From Sphingobacteriaceae bacterium (GTDB taxonomy: Bacteria; Bacteroidota; Bacteroidia; Sphingobacteriales; Sphingobacteriaceae): DNA of 62,064 nt. The notes beneath the pieces are model-generated. The model searched no databases, had not been told where the DNA came from, and saw only the letters and a program-made list of their open reading frames with translations. Below, in pieces: positions 1 to 10,533 of the stretch. A program made the translations under genes and the position numbers. Positions within the stretch are counted from its first letter, which is position 1. Each line of letters opens with the position of its first letter. Location: contig CAHJWG010000013.1 in the NCBI GenBank assembly GCA_903642215.1, positions 1-62,064 on the forward strand. The letters run 5' to 3'.

Positions 1-19
1 AAATCTTATTTATTACCTT

Positions 20-51
20 AAACCCCTTTCACCTTTAGGTGAAAGGGGTTT
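20..51. terminator. Perfect inverted repeat, likely bidirectional terminator
   Basis: Arms at 20-34 and 37-51 are perfect reverse complements; three A and three T residues flank the GC-rich core. It lies downstream of the leftward gene that ends at 210, but about 160 bases away, so it may equally serve a gene beyond the left edge. The AT-rich stretch between (52-209) shows no gene. Confidence 0.6.
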
Positions 52-209
52 CTTGCGTTTAAAGGCTTTTTAAAGAAGACCTCTCCTATAAATCCTGAGT
101 AGTGAATTCCAAGTATTAAAAGGAAAAATATTATAAATAATACTTATAAATATTGTTAAATTATTATATAATTGATTTACAATAAATTATAATACCCTAT
201 TATTGTAAT

Positions 210-1580
210 CTATACAAATGAAACTAATTTATTTGGATTATTAGAAGCAAACTGATAGATCAGATTTTTAACATAATCGTTTTCAGGATAAGGTTTCAAT
301 ACTTCTTTTATAACCTTTAAATCTGTATTGTTAAAAGTTTTTTCCGCATAACCCATACCATAAAACTGGCCTTTCTCCATCAAGATGAAACTTTGTTCTG
401 CGGCTTCCCGTCCTTCATCATAAATAATAAATGTTGGCATATTAGTTTTAAGATATTGAATTGCTTGTAAAACACGTGTATTATAAACCTCGGCAGGTTC
501 TGTTCCTAAACATGCACCATTACAATGATGGTTAATTATACCAGAACATGTTTCTTCATTTTTCTGAACAAAACACAATTTTGGACATAGATTAAAATCG
601 ATCATTAGTTTTCTGAGCAATTCATAACCTTCCAACATTAAACCAAAACTATAAATGGATTGTTGGTATTTTTTCTTTTTACCGATTGCTAATCGAATAT
701 AACCATTCTGATCTTCAAACTGATAAAGTGCGTATCCTTGATCAAAACGTTTTAAAGAACGGTTATGCTCCGGCCATAACCGTTTAATTTCTGTGGCTTC
801 TAAAATCAAAGACATTAATTCTGTACCGCAAATCTGCCAGGTAATATTGTAAATATCGCGCAGAAAATTTTGTCGTTGTCGATTTGGGTTATTACCGGAG
901 AAATGTGAATTTACTCTCTTTTTAATATTTTTTGCTTTTCCTACATAGACAACTTTTCCCTTTTGATCATGGAAATAGTAAACACCCGGATTTTTAGGTA
1001 ATTCATCCATCAAATATTTAGGTAAATGCGGAGGTAAAAGCTGCTCTTTAGATTTTATAAGCAACGAATGCTGCACATGTCTGTCTTTATCCTGTGCTAA
1101 AAGCATTGAAAATAACGTGGCTGTTGCAAATGCATCACCCATTGCGCGATGTCGGCTATCATTATCTATTCCTAATTGGTGGCAAAGTTTACCTAAACTA
1201 TAAGAAGGATATCCCGGAATAATTTTACGGCTTAACCTAACTGTACACAACTTTTTACAATCTAAATTGAAACCTGCAGCTGCTAAATGATATCGGACAA
1301 AAGAATAATCAAAATTTACGTTATGAGCAATAAAAATTTTATCCTGGAGTAAATCAAAAATTTCTGAAGCAACATCTGCAAAAACCGGTGCTTCTTTTAC
1401 CATATCATTATTGATACCAGTTAACGCCTGAATATATATAGGGATAGGTTGCTGAGGATTGATGAGTGATTGAAAACGATGATATACCTTTTCCCCATCG
1501 TGCAAAACGATAGCAATATCCGTAATTCCGTTTGCACTGGCATGGCCACCCGTCGTTTCAATATCAACAATTGCGTACAT
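210..1580 (-). CDS. DnaQ-like 3'-5' exonuclease fused to a GIY-YIG (UvrC-type) nuclease domain
   Basis: This 456-residue protein starts with a DEDDh exonuclease domain. DIETTG at residues 6-11 gives the first two acidic ligands, D91 lies in HNVNFDY, and H144 and D149 lie in RHRAMGDA. A GIY-YIG nuclease module follows (GVYYF about 199-203, YVGKAKN about 212-218, catalytic-type Arg just after), as in UvrC and Cho. The remainder is a Bacteroidota-type tail with a cysteine cluster near residues 335-362 that could bind metal. Proofreading-like exonuclease and UvrC-like incision activities in one chain suggest DNA repair, but the role is inferred. The gene is divergent from fabG, with one dispersed 12-mer between them, and the coding sequence holds a one-mismatch copy near 1389-1400. 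Confidence 0.85.
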   Translation of the reverse strand: MYAIVDIETTGGHASANGITDIAIVLHDGEKVYHRFQSLINPQQPIPIYIQALTGINNDMVKEAPVFADVASEIFDLLQDKIFIAHNVNFDYSFVRYHLAAAGFNLDCKKLCTVRLSRKIIPGYPSYSLGKLCHQLGIDNDSRHRAMGDAFATATLFSMLLAQDKDRHVQHSLLIKSKEQLLPPHLPKYLMDELPKNPGVYYFHDQKGKVVYVGKAKNIKKRVNSHFSGNNPNRQRQNFLRDIYNITWQICGTELMSLILEATEIKRLWPEHNRSLKRFDQGYALYQFEDQNGYIRLAIGKKKKYQQSIYSFGLMLEGYELLRKLMIDFNLCPKLCFVQKNEETCSGIINHHCNGACLGTEPAEVYNTRVLQAIQYLKTNMPTFIIYDEGREAAEQSFILMEKGQFYGMGYAEKTFNNTDLKVIKEVLKPYPENDYVKNLIYQFASNNPNKLVSFV

Positions 1581-1688
1581 AAAATTTAATTTCGGCTAAA
1601 ATTTAAGCGCCATAAAGATATGTAAAACTAAATTTGTTAGTAGAAAAGTTAGTTTGATATCAAGAAAAAAGACTTAATTTTTACATGA

Positions 1689-1700
1689 TAAAAGAAGCAT
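1689..1700 (+). repeat. Dispersed 12-mer TAAAAGAAGYAT, single copy
   Basis: Exact copy in the divergent intergenic region between the exonuclease gene and fabG. It is one of 35 exact copies discussed in the findings. Confidence 0.85.
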
Positions 1701-1773
1701 CTGATCGTAACCAAAATTCTTTCCGGCTTTATATCAAATTTTCTAACTTCACCCCAAATCATTTTTAAAATAC

Positions 1774-2517
1774 ATGAAATTATTGGAAGGAAAAGTAGCA
1801 TTGGTAACAGGTGCTTCTAAAGGAATAGGACAAAAAATTGCCGAAAAATTTGCAGAACATGGTGCAAAAGTTGCATTTACTTATTTGTCTTCTGTGGAGA
1901 AAGGGCAAGCTTTAGAACAGGAACTACAGCAATTTGGTACACAGATAAAAGGTTATCAATCAGACGCTTCTAAATTTGAGGAAGCTGAAAAACTGATCAA
2001 TGATATTGTTGCAGATTTTGGTACGATTAATATCGTAGTAAACAACGCCGGTATTACCAAAGATGGTTTGCTGATGCGTATGACGGAACAAAACTGGGAC
2101 GAGGTTTTAAATGTTAACCTAAAATCCATTTTTAATGTGACAAAAGCAGCATCGAAAATTATGATGAAAAACAGAAACGGCGTTTTTATCAATATGAGTT
2201 CTGTAGTGGGCGTGCAGGGAAATGCTGGTCAGGCCAATTATGCAGCATCAAAAGCCGGAATTATTGGTTTTTCAAAATCTATTGCAAAAGAATTAGGTTC
2301 GAGAAATATCCGGACAAATGTGGTTGCGCCAGGTTTCATCCGTACGGAAATGACGGATGTTTTAGATCCGAAAGTGGTACAAGGCTGGACAGATGCCATT
2401 CCGTTAAAACGTGCCGGTGAAACAGAAGATGTAGCAAATATGTGTGTTTTTCTGGCTTCGGATTTGAGTGCATATGTAACCGGACAAGTGTTTCCGGTGG
2501 ATGGCGGGATGTTGTAA
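1774..2517 (+). CDS. fabG: 3-oxoacyl-[acyl-carrier-protein] reductase (SDR family)
   Basis: FabG reduces 3-ketoacyl-ACP with NADPH in the fatty acid elongation cycle in the cytosol. The 247-residue length is normal for FabG. The Rossmann glycine motif TGASKGIG is at residues 12-19, NNAG at 90-93, the catalytic Ser near 142-143 and YxxxK as Y156/K160. The C-terminal VTGQVFPVDGG is typical of FabG proper rather than of other short-chain dehydrogenases. No acyl carrier protein or other fab gene is adjacent, so it may be a second FabG-like copy. A dispersed 12-mer lies 11 bases after the stop codon. Confidence 0.88.
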   Translation: MKLLEGKVALVTGASKGIGQKIAEKFAEHGAKVAFTYLSSVEKGQALEQELQQFGTQIKGYQSDASKFEEAEKLINDIVADFGTINIVVNNAGITKDGLLMRMTEQNWDEVLNVNLKSIFNVTKAASKIMMKNRNGVFINMSSVVGVQGNAGQANYAASKAGIIGFSKSIAKELGSRNIRTNVVAPGFIRTEMTDVLDPKVVQGWTDAIPLKRAGETEDVANMCVFLASDLSAYVTGQVFPVDGGML

Positions 2518-2527
2518 ATCTATCTCG

Positions 2528-2539
2528 ATGCTTCTTTTA
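2528..2539 (-). repeat. Dispersed 12-mer TAAAAGAAGYAT, single copy
   Basis: Exact copy in the 34-base gap between fabG and the DUF3253 gene, 11 bases after the fabG stop. Confidence 0.85.
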
Positions 2540-2551
2540 TCACAATAAATT

Positions 2552-2806
2552 TTGGCTGAAAACGTAATCAAAAATACAATCTTAAATATGGCTGCTTCCC
2601 GCGGAGCGGATAAAACAATTTGTCCGTCCGAAGTTGCAAGGTTTTTATTTGGTGAGAACTGGCGAAAAGAAATGCAAACGGTACGCAATGCGGCTTTTGA
2701 GTTAGCAGAAGAAAATCGAGTTGTAGTGATACAAAAAGGCAAAAAAGTTGAGCCGGAAAATTTAAAAGGGCCAATCCGAATTAAAATTATCAACTCCAAA
2801 ACTTAA
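2552..2806 (+). CDS. DUF3253 domain protein
   Basis: This 84-residue protein spans the DUF3253 domain. The signature is RGADKTICPSEVAR near residues 17-30, then FGENWRK, RNAAFELAEENRVVVIQKGK and the closing GPIRIKI. DUF3253 has a winged-helix-like look, but its biochemical role is unknown to me. A TTG start at 2552 is preferred over the ATG at 2588 because the residues gained (VIKNTILNMAASRG) belong to the conserved domain. It follows fabG and precedes a VWA-like membrane protein by 24 bases, all on the same strand. Confidence 0.75.
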   Translation: MAENVIKNTILNMAASRGADKTICPSEVARFLFGENWRKEMQTVRNAAFELAEENRVVVIQKGKKVEPENLKGPIRIKIINSKT

Positions 2807-2830
2807 ACTAAACCGTTTTTAAACCTGATT

Positions 2831-4927
2831 ATGCTGTATTTATTTTCGGTTTCTTGGGGTAATGTTTCTGGCTGGTGGACAATTGCCTGCTTGTTGCTTG
2901 GCCTTTTATACAGCTTTTTATTGTATCGGCAACCAATTACGATTAGTAAAATCTGGCGAAATTTACTTTTTACTTTCCGAACAATTACTGTTTTTATCCT
3001 GACTTTTCTGTTGCTTGCGCCTTTGTTTAAAACTGTAAATAAACATTTACAAAAACCGTTGATCCTGATCGCAGAAGATAATTCTGCTTCCGTTAAACTT
3101 TTCCCGTCGAAAAATTACAAGCCGGAAAATCTTGTTGAGCAGTTAAATCAGCTTAAAAAAACTTTAGGCGATGATTACGAAGTACACGAATACAACTTTA
3201 GCAAAACTATTGCTGACGGTTTTACCACAACTTTTGGTGGCAAGCAAACCGATATCGCCCAGGTTTTTACCGCTTTAAACAGCCGTTTTGTAAACCAAAA
3301 TATTGGTGCCGTAATTTTAGCTTCCGATGGTTTGTATAATCGTGGAAATTCTCCGGTAAACGAAGCACAAAAATTAAAAACCAATATTTACACCATTGCT
3401 TTAGGTGATACCACGCCAAAGCGAGATGTGCTGATCGATCACATCAACTACAATAAAACAGCTTTTTTAGGGAATGATTTTAATATTGAAGTTGCAGTTT
3501 CCGCTTATCAAACTAAAGGCGAAAATTTAAAATTACAGGTTTTAACGAACGGAAATTTGGTTGCTGAAAAAGTCATCAGCATCAATTTATCAGATTTTAA
3601 AAAGACAATTCCGATCAAATTAAATGCTGCTAAAGAAGGCTTGCAGAAATACCAGATCAGCCTGAGATCTGTTGCAAACGAAATTTCTGTTACCAATAAT
3701 ACAGAAACTATTTATGTTGAAGTGCTGGATAACCGCAAAAAAATCTTAATTCTATACAATTCTCCGCATCCGGATATTGCCGCAATCCGCCAATCGCTGG
3801 AAAGTAACGAGCGTTATGAAATAAAAACCAGTTTAATAAGCGACTTTAAGGTTTCTGAATTATCGAATTATAATGTGCTTATTTTAGCACAATTACCTGG
3901 TAACAATGCAAATATGCAAGGTTTGTTAACACAAAGTGAGCATTTAAAAATTCCTGTTTGGTTTATGCTGGGCGCACAAACTAACGTTTCGCAATTTAAT
4001 TTAATTCAAAAAGCAATTATGATCAACAGCAATAACCAAGGTATGCAGGAAGTTTTTGCTGCGCCGGATGCTTCTTTTACCAGCTTTATTTTGTCGGATT
4101 CTGCTAAAATTAAAATTCAAAATTTCCCGCCTTTGCTTGCTCCTTTTGGCAATTATAGTTTTGCGGGTTCAACTTCTGTTTTGCTGAAGCAGAAAATCGG
4201 TTCGGTTTCAACTTCTTATCCGTTGCTGGCTTTTGCAGAGAATGATAACCGTAGAATTGCCGTTTTGGCTGGCGAAGGTTTGTGGCACTGGAAGTTAAAT
4301 GAGTTTCAGCAATATGGAAATCATCATACAGTGGATGAGTTACTTTCGCAGGCCGTTCAATATTTATCAGCTAAAAATGATCATAAACAGTTTACTGTTT
4401 CTCCCGTAAAGCCTGTTTTTGATGAGGATGAAAACCTAATTTTGAATGCAGAATTGTATAATAAAACCTATGAACTGGTTAACCAGCCTGATGTTGCCAT
4501 TACAGTTAAAAATAAAAATGGAAAAACTTATAGTTACCAGTTTTCGAGAAATGGTAAATCTTATGAGTTAGATGCAGGAAATTTGCCTCCCGGCGAATAT
4601 TCTTATGAGGCAAAAACCAAATTAGGAAATGAAAATTTTAAAGCAGTCGGAATTTTCAACATTAAAACTTTAATAGCCGAAGCCAGTCAAAGTGCTGCTG
4701 ATCATCAACTTTTGTATTTGCTGGCGAAGCAAAGCGGAGGCGAAATGGTTTTTCCAGATGAGATTAATCGGTTAGTAAACCTGATCCGTAAAAACGAAAA
4801 TATCAAAACGATTGCTTATCAGGATTCAACATATCACGAATTGGTTGATGAAAAATGGATTTTCGCTTTGCTTTTGCTTTTGCTAAGCACCGAATGGTTT
4901 TTGCGAAGAAGAAACGGTGAGGTTTAA
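2831..4927 (+). CDS. Large membrane protein with periplasmic VWA/BatA-like region
   Basis: This 698-residue protein has two N-terminal transmembrane segments (about 12-32 and 42-62), a long soluble region, and a C-terminal hydrophobic segment just before the basic tail RRRNGEV. The first part of the soluble region (ILIAEDNSASV, later ILASDGLYNRG) looks like a degenerate von Willebrand A fold, as in Bacteroidota proteins annotated as VWA or BatA-like. The middle part resembles glutamine-amidotransferase-like proteins with the same topology. The substrate and partners are unknown. An exact dispersed 12-mer lies inside the gene at 4068-4079, where it encodes part of a DASF peptide, and another lies 4 bases after the stop. 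Confidence 0.65.
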   Translation: MLYLFSVSWGNVSGWWTIACLLLGLLYSFLLYRQPITISKIWRNLLFTFRTITVFILTFLLLAPLFKTVNKHLQKPLILIAEDNSASVKLFPSKNYKPENLVEQLNQLKKTLGDDYEVHEYNFSKTIADGFTTTFGGKQTDIAQVFTALNSRFVNQNIGAVILASDGLYNRGNSPVNEAQKLKTNIYTIALGDTTPKRDVLIDHINYNKTAFLGNDFNIEVAVSAYQTKGENLKLQVLTNGNLVAEKVISINLSDFKKTIPIKLNAAKEGLQKYQISLRSVANEISVTNNTETIYVEVLDNRKKILILYNSPHPDIAAIRQSLESNERYEIKTSLISDFKVSELSNYNVLILAQLPGNNANMQGLLTQSEHLKIPVWFMLGAQTNVSQFNLIQKAIMINSNNQGMQEVFAAPDASFTSFILSDSAKIKIQNFPPLLAPFGNYSFAGSTSVLLKQKIGSVSTSYPLLAFAENDNRRIAVLAGEGLWHWKLNEFQQYGNHHTVDELLSQAVQYLSAKNDHKQFTVSPVKPVFDEDENLILNAELYNKTYELVNQPDVAITVKNKNGKTYSYQFSRNGKSYELDAGNLPPGEYSYEAKTKLGNENFKAVGIFNIKTLIAEASQSAADHQLLYLLAKQSGGEMVFPDEINRLVNLIRKNENIKTIAYQDSTYHELVDEKWIFALLLLLLSTEWFLRRRNGEV

Positions 4928-4930
4928 CTA

Positions 4931-4942
4931 ATACTTCTTTTA
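4931..4942 (-). repeat. Dispersed 12-mer between convergent genes
   Basis: Exact copy with the CGG extension. It fills almost the whole 12-base gap between the VWA-like gene (stop 4927) and the convergent FtsB-like gene (stop at 4940). Confidence 0.85.
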
Positions 4943-5281
4943 TCGGCTAAAAATTGATTTCTTTTCTTTTTTCTCGGTAACAATTACAAACACATCCTCG
5001 TCGGCCTTTTTCATCAAATATTTTTCTCGGGCAAATTTTTCTAATTTTTCTTTGTTGGAAGTCAATTCATTCAGTTCTTTTTGAACTTGGGCAGTTTCTT
5101 TAGTATAAAATTCATGCTCTTCTTTCAACTTATTTAGTTGCTGGCGATACTCGTATTGCGAAAGCAAATCGTTCCGGTCAAAAAAGATCAGCCACACCAA
5201 AAATATAACACTGATTAAAAAATATTTATTTTTAAATAAATCGAACAGGCGTTGCATGTAAAAAAACGATTGAATTTTCAT
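4940..5281 (-). CDS. FtsB/DivIC-type septum formation initiator
   Basis: The protein is a short bitopic one of 113 residues. A transmembrane segment at about 18-32 (NKYFLISVIFLVWLIFF) is followed by a periplasmic coiled coil rich in Glu, Lys and Leu (about 45-90). It ends with KFAREKYLMKKADEDVFVIV, the conserved end of the FtsB/DivIC family. Such proteins join the divisome and help activate septal peptidoglycan synthesis. An internal Met at residue 9 (5257) would give a start closer to family norms, so the first eight residues are doubtful. In many Bacteroidota this gene sits near eno. Here a helicase gene lies between them. Confidence 0.8.
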   Translation of the reverse strand: MKIQSFFYMQRLFDLFKNKYFLISVIFLVWLIFFDRNDLLSQYEYRQQLNKLKEEHEFYTKETAQVQKELNELTSNKEKLEKFAREKYLMKKADEDVFVIVTEKKEKKSIFSR

Positions 5282-5332
5282 TTAAATATAAATAAGTATC
5301 GGGCTAATGTGCAAATGTATTTTACGCTAATT

Positions 5333-5371
5333 AAAAAGGTTTGTTTAAACTTAAACAGTTTAAACAAACCT
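5333..5371 (-). terminator. Rho-independent terminator of the helicase gene
   Basis: A perfect 15-bp inverted repeat (5337-5351 with 5357-5371) is followed, reading leftward, by a T run (the complement of AAAAA at 5333-5337). It lies downstream of the leftward helicase gene. Confidence 0.75.
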
Positions 5372-5415
5372 GTCTCAAATAATTGTACTATAAAAAGTTA
5401 AGGTTTTTATGCCGA

Positions 5416-5427
5416 TAAAAGAAGCAT
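5416..5427 (+). repeat. Dispersed 12-mer with full CCGA extension
   Basis: Exact copy preceded by CCGA, 16 bases beyond the stop codon of the leftward helicase gene. Confidence 0.85.
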
Positions 5428-5442
5428 ATCAGCACCAGTAAT

Positions 5443-6705
5443 TTAACTTGAAGTTCGCTGGCGTTGTCCGCTTGGTTTTTTTCCACGGAAGTTGTTGCCT
5501 CCGGCATTGTTCCTGCTTCCTTTATTGCTGTTTCTTTGATTAACCTGCTGTTTTTGCGCCATCATCGGTTGTTTTGGCTGATAAGGATGATCTGCAGCCG
5601 GAATAGTTTTATTGATCAGTTTATGAATATCTGTTAAAAATTCCATTTCTTCTGCATCGCAAAAAGAAAGTGCAATCCCGCTGGCACCTGCACGACCCGT
5701 CCGACCAATCCGGTGTACATACGTTTCCGGAATGTTCGGCAATTCATAATTGATGACGTGTGTTAATTCGTCAACATCAATTCCTCGTGCAGCAATATCG
5801 GTAGCAACTAAAATACGAGTAGTTCTTGCTTTAAAATTGCTTAACGCGCGTTGTCTCGCATTTTGAGATTTGTTTCCGTGGATAGCTTCGGCAGTAATAT
5901 TTGCACGTAGTAAATCCTTTACCACTTTATCTGCGCCATGTTTTGTTCTGGTAAAAACCAAAGCCGTACGGATATCTTTATCTTTTAAAATGTGCAATAA
6001 AAGTGATCTTTTATCTTCGCGATCTACGTAAAACATCGCTTGCTCAATTGTTTCGGCAGTGGAAGAAACCGGTGTTACTTCTACTTTTTCCGGATTTCGC
6101 AAAATTGTATTTGCCAATTGCTGGATTTCGGAAGGCATGGTAGCCGAGAAAAATAACGTTTGCCGTTTTTGCGGGAGTTTTGCAATTACTTTTTTAACAT
6201 CGTTTACAAAACCCATATCCAGCATACGGTCAGCTTCATCTAAAACCAAAATCTGGATATGTTCCAGGTTTACAAAACGCTGGTTCATCAAATCAAGCAA
6301 ACGGCCAGGTGTTGCTACCAAAATATCAACGCCGCGTTTTAACGCTTCTGTTTGTGGATTTTGAGAAACACCGCCAAAAATAACCAGATGTTTTAAACCT
6401 AAATTGCGGCCGTATGCAGTAAAACTTTCTTCAATTTGGATGGCAAGCTCTCTGGTTGGCGTTAAAATTAATGACTTAATGGTTTTTTGTTCTTTGTGCT
6501 GCTGTTTTTGCTGATATAAAAGCTGCAAAATCGGGATTGCAAAAGCTGCAGTTTTTCCGGTTCCGGTTTGCGCGCAGCCTAACAAATCTTTTCCTTGTAA
6601 AATTAATGGGATAGATTGTTCCTGGATTGGCGTGGGCTGTGTATAACCCTCGTGTTTTAAAGCCTTGAGGATAGGCTCAATTAAATTTAATTCTTCAAAT
6701 AACAT
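5443..6705 (-). CDS. DEAD-box ATP-dependent RNA helicase, RhlE type
   Basis: RhlE-type helicases unwind short RNA duplexes in ribosome assembly and RNA decay. All helicase motifs are visible: the Q motif ([10 protein letters not shown]), motif I AQTGTGKT, Ia [14 protein letters not shown], motif II DEAD, motif III SAT, and in the second RecA domain [16 protein letters not shown] and HRIGRTGR. The C-terminus is a short basic Gln/Asn/Gly-rich tail, usual for RNA-binding extensions. The reading frame is open to 6732, but the Met at 6705 is chosen because [16 protein letters not shown] is where the family begins. The start codon has no clear Shine-Dalgarno, as usual in this phylum. Confidence 0.9.
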   Translation of the reverse strand: MLFEELNLIEPILKALKHEGYTQPTPIQEQSIPLILQGKDLLGCAQTGTGKTAAFAIPILQLLYQQKQQHKEQKTIKSLILTPTRELAIQIEESFTAYGRNLGLKHLVIFGGVSQNPQTEALKRGVDILVATPGRLLDLMNQRFVNLEHIQILVLDEADRMLDMGFVNDVKKVIAKLPQKRQTLFFSATMPSEIQQLANTILRNPEKVEVTPVSSTAETIEQAMFYVDREDKRSLLLHILKDKDIRTALVFTRTKHGADKVVKDLLRANITAEAIHGNKSQNARQRALSNFKARTTRILVATDIAARGIDVDELTHVINYELPNIPETYVHRIGRTGRAGASGIALSFCDAEEMEFLTDIHKLINKTIPAADHPYQPKQPMMAQKQQVNQRNSNKGSRNNAGGNNFRGKKPSGQRQRTSS

Positions 6706-6850
6706 GAAATTTGTACTAAAATGTGCTAACACGACTGTATTAGCGGTCAGGTGATGTGCTTAAGATCAAAGCCGGTAATAGAGCGGGTAATAATGCTGCG
6801 AAGATACGGTTAAATTTTGGATGTTATAATGAGACGATCTTTCTAAACCC

Positions 6851-6885
6851 AAAAACAAAAAAGCCAGCTTTTGCGGCTGGCTTTT
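6851..6885 (-). terminator. Terminator of eno
   Basis: A 10-bp stem (6859-6868 with 6876-6885) is followed in the leftward direction by a T-rich run (the complement of the A run at 6851-6862), just past the eno stop codon. Confidence 0.8.
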
Positions 6886-6888
6886 GCA

Positions 6889-6900
6889 ATACTTCTTTTA
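6889..6900 (-). repeat. Dispersed 12-mer between eno stop and its terminator
   Basis: Exact copy with the CGG extension. It lies between the eno stop codon (6913) and the terminator hairpin, so it would be in the eno 3' UTR. Confidence 0.85.
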
Positions 6901-6912
6901 TCGGTTAAAAAG

Positions 6913-8217
<1,305 letters not shown>

Positions 8218-8323
8218 TCAGGTTGATTAATTCAACTTAGTGTAGATTTTACACAAGCGTTTCTGTAAGGCCAAATATACAAATTGCAAGTATTTATGTG
8301 GTAAAAGAAGCAAGTTTAACAAT

Positions 8324-8366
8324 AAGTTAATGGCTCATGGGTAATGGCTCATTGTTCATAGCCATG
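8324..8366. repeat. Short imperfect repeats of a GGCTCAT-type word
   Basis: The gap between the ABC permease and eno contains successive ATGGCTCAT-like words and a nearby reverse-complement version (CATAGCCATG). It looks like low-complexity intergenic repeat DNA. No gene is seen. Confidence 0.4.
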
Positions 8367-8409
8367 TTCCTGCTCTCCGCTCTTATCTCTTTGCTCAACC
8401 CCCTTCACC

Positions 8410-9507
8410 TTATTCCCACTTAAAAGTTTTTATGGCAACTGCATAAATCCCAATCCCCCAAATAGCCAGGATCAATAACTGATGGCTAACATCCGTTAAG
8501 CCGGCACCTTCAAAAGCAACTTTTCGCATGGCATCATTCAGGTAAGTTAAAGGCAGTGCTTTGCTAATGGGTTGCAGCCAAGACGGAAAGGCGTTAATGG
8601 AAAAAAACGTCCCGGAAAGCAGGAATTGCGGCAGCGTAACAATGTTGGCAATCGGCGGCACAGAAGTTTCGTTTTTGGCAATTCCGGAAATGGTAAAGCC
8701 AAATCCCATAAAAACAATGACACCAACTGTTGCCAGAACAAGCATGTTGATGACGGTTATAAAACCATGGATCAGTGTAAAACCAAAAGCAAAATGACCG
8801 ATCAGGATGATGAACAAAGCACCAATCAAAGCAAAAGTGATACGCGCCAAAGCTTCGCCTAAAACAATACTGAAACGCTGCACCGGTGTGGCAAAAAAAC
8901 GTTTGATAACCAGCGTTAACCGTAAACTTATAAACACGAATGCCGTGCCGAAAACGCCTGTGCTTAATAAAGAAAAACCTAATTGTCCGGGCAAAATAAA
9001 GTCGATGGTTTTATATACACGGCCTTCCACGGTTGTTTCGCGTAATTCGGCAACCGGTTTTGGTGCGCCCGGCGCATGCATATTTATTTGATAAAAAACG
9101 TTATTAAGTAGTGATTTTAAAATATTTCCGTTTGCTAACGAAGCTTTAGTGTACTGAACGCTAACCGTATAAGCAGGAAGTTTACCCGGATTGGTGTGTA
9201 TATCGATAATACCATCCAACCGGCCTTTTTCCAAATCCTTTTTCATTTCCTCTGCACTTTGGGTTTCTACCAGTCGGATAGCCGGTATTTTTTTTAAAGC
9301 CTGATAAATCGGGTTCTGTTGATTATTATCTTTTGCTACGCCAACATCAAGCTTTATCCCGCCGCCACCGATAAAACCAAAAACCAGGATAAAGATCAGC
9401 GGAAAAGCCAGCGTGAAAACCACGGCAGACGGACTACGCAAAATAGAACGAAAACTGGCTTTCGACATTGCCAACGTAGCTTTTACATTACTATATTGTT
9501 GAGGCAT
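8410..9507 (-). CDS. ABC-2 type transporter permease
   Basis: This 365-residue protein has the ABC-2 permease layout. One N-terminal transmembrane segment (about 27-48, AVVFTLAFPLIFILVFGFIGG) is followed by a large extracytoplasmic loop of about 120 residues, then five or six hydrophobic segments from about residue 175 to the end. The last part (LSGTFFSINAFPSWLQPISKALPLTYLNDAMR) is the conserved ABC-2 region. It follows the ATPase gene (9639-10403) on the same strand and presumably forms an exporter with it. The substrate cannot be read from the sequence; drug/lipid exporters of the YhhJ/NodJ kind are the nearest relatives. Confidence 0.88.
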   Translation of the reverse strand: MPQQYSNVKATLAMSKASFRSILRSPSAVVFTLAFPLIFILVFGFIGGGGIKLDVGVAKDNNQQNPIYQALKKIPAIRLVETQSAEEMKKDLEKGRLDGIIDIHTNPGKLPAYTVSVQYTKASLANGNILKSLLNNVFYQINMHAPGAPKPVAELRETTVEGRVYKTIDFILPGQLGFSLLSTGVFGTAFVFISLRLTLVIKRFFATPVQRFSIVLGEALARITFALIGALFIILIGHFAFGFTLIHGFITVINMLVLATVGVIVFMGFGFTISGIAKNETSVPPIANIVTLPQFLLSGTFFSINAFPSWLQPISKALPLTYLNDAMRKVAFEGAGLTDVSHQLLILAIWGIGIYAVAIKTFKWE

Positions 9508-9530
9508 GATTTTTTAGGTTTTCAACTTTC

Positions 9531-9624
9531 TGCTATCAGCTTTCAGCTTGCATAAAAATTTATAATAATTATATGTTGAATTTACTTGATGGGGATTGCA
9601 TAAGCTGATTGCTGACAGCTAAAA
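9531..9624. repeat. Imperfect long inverted repeat in the ABC operon gap
   Basis: A segment near 9531-9552 rich in TATCAGCTTTCAGC matches, with a few mismatches, the reverse complement of 9598-9620. The two arms could fold into a long stem between the ATPase and permease genes. The GCTATCAGC word recurs near 15735. It is probably a dispersed intergenic repeat rather than a regulatory site. Confidence 0.45.
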
Positions 9625-9638
9625 ACGATCGCTTCTCT

Positions 9639-10403
9639 TTATATCTCCCGCAATTCTTTCCCGGTTAAATTGATAAAAACATCTTCCAAATTCGCACTTT
9701 TTACCTGCTTCTCCCGTTCAAAACCTGATGCAACCAATTGATCAATAAAATGATCGGGTGAATCAATACCGATAATTTTACCGGCATCAACAAAAGCCAC
9801 ACGATCACATAAAATTTCGGCTTCGTCCATATAATGTGTGGTGATGACAACTGTTGTCCCTTCGCTGCGGATACTGCGGATTAAATCCCATAAATTTCGC
9901 CTTGCCTGCGGATCTAAACCAGTTGTTGGCTCATCTAAAAAAACAATTCTGGGATTATTAATGAGTGTTGTGGCGATAGAGAAACGCTGTTTTTGTCCGC
10001 CTGAAAGTTCTTTATATTTCGCTTTTGCTTTATCAGTGAGGGAAACTTTGGCCAGCATTTCCATCGGGCTAACATTAACTCCGTACAAACCGGAAAATAG
10101 TTCGATCAGTTCCGTCAAAGTTAAATTCGGATAATAACCGGCCGCCTGCAATTGCACGCCGATCCGTTTTTTGATGCTGCCGGCATCTTTATCTACCGAA
10201 AAGCCATCAACAAAAACCTCACCCGAAGTTTTATCCCGAAGGGTTTCCAAAATTTCTAAAGTAGTGGTTTTCCCGGCACCGTTCGGGCCAAGCAAACCGA
10301 AAATTTCTCCTTCAAAAACTTCAAAATCAACCTGATCAACAGCAACAAAATTGCCATACTTTTTTACCAGGTTTTTTACCGTGATGATAGGTTGTTTTAC
10401 CAT
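9639..10403 (-). CDS. ABC transporter ATP-binding protein
   Basis: A 254-residue ATPase of the ABC-2 (DrrA/CcmA-like) class. Walker A is GPNGAGKTT at residues 38-46, the Q-loop lies in RIGVQLQAAGYY, the signature is LSGGQKQR, Walker B is RIVFLDEPTTGLD, and the switch histidine is in VVITTHYMDEAE. It is upstream of the permease gene by about 130 bases and is expected to power that exporter. The gap between the two genes contains an imperfect inverted repeat, so coupling of their expression is uncertain. Confidence 0.9.
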   Translation of the reverse strand: MVKQPIITVKNLVKKYGNFVAVDQVDFEVFEGEIFGLLGPNGAGKTTTLEILETLRDKTSGEVFVDGFSVDKDAGSIKKRIGVQLQAAGYYPNLTLTELIELFSGLYGVNVSPMEMLAKVSLTDKAKAKYKELSGGQKQRFSIATTLINNPRIVFLDEPTTGLDPQARRNLWDLIRSIRSEGTTVVITTHYMDEAEILCDRVAFVDAGKIIGIDSPDHFIDQLVASGFEREKQVKSANLEDVFINLTGKELREI

Positions 10404-10485
10404 ACTGTAAAAATGAAATATAATATTGAAATATTAGCAGGATTTAGCTGAAGCGGAAGAAAAAATTTCTCCAAAAAAATACCGG

Positions 10486-10523
10486 TAAAAGAAGCATGGC
10501 TGAATAACCTGATGCTTCTTTTA
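10486..10523. repeat. Head-to-head pair of dispersed 12-mers forming a hairpin
   Basis: Exact copies at 10486-10497 (+) and 10512-10523 (-) face each other with a 14-base loop. Including the flanking CCGG on both sides the stem is about 16 bp. It lies 11 bases beyond the stop of the leftward cytochrome c gene and probably acts as its transcription terminator. Confidence 0.85.
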
Positions 10524-10533
10524 CCGGATAAAA

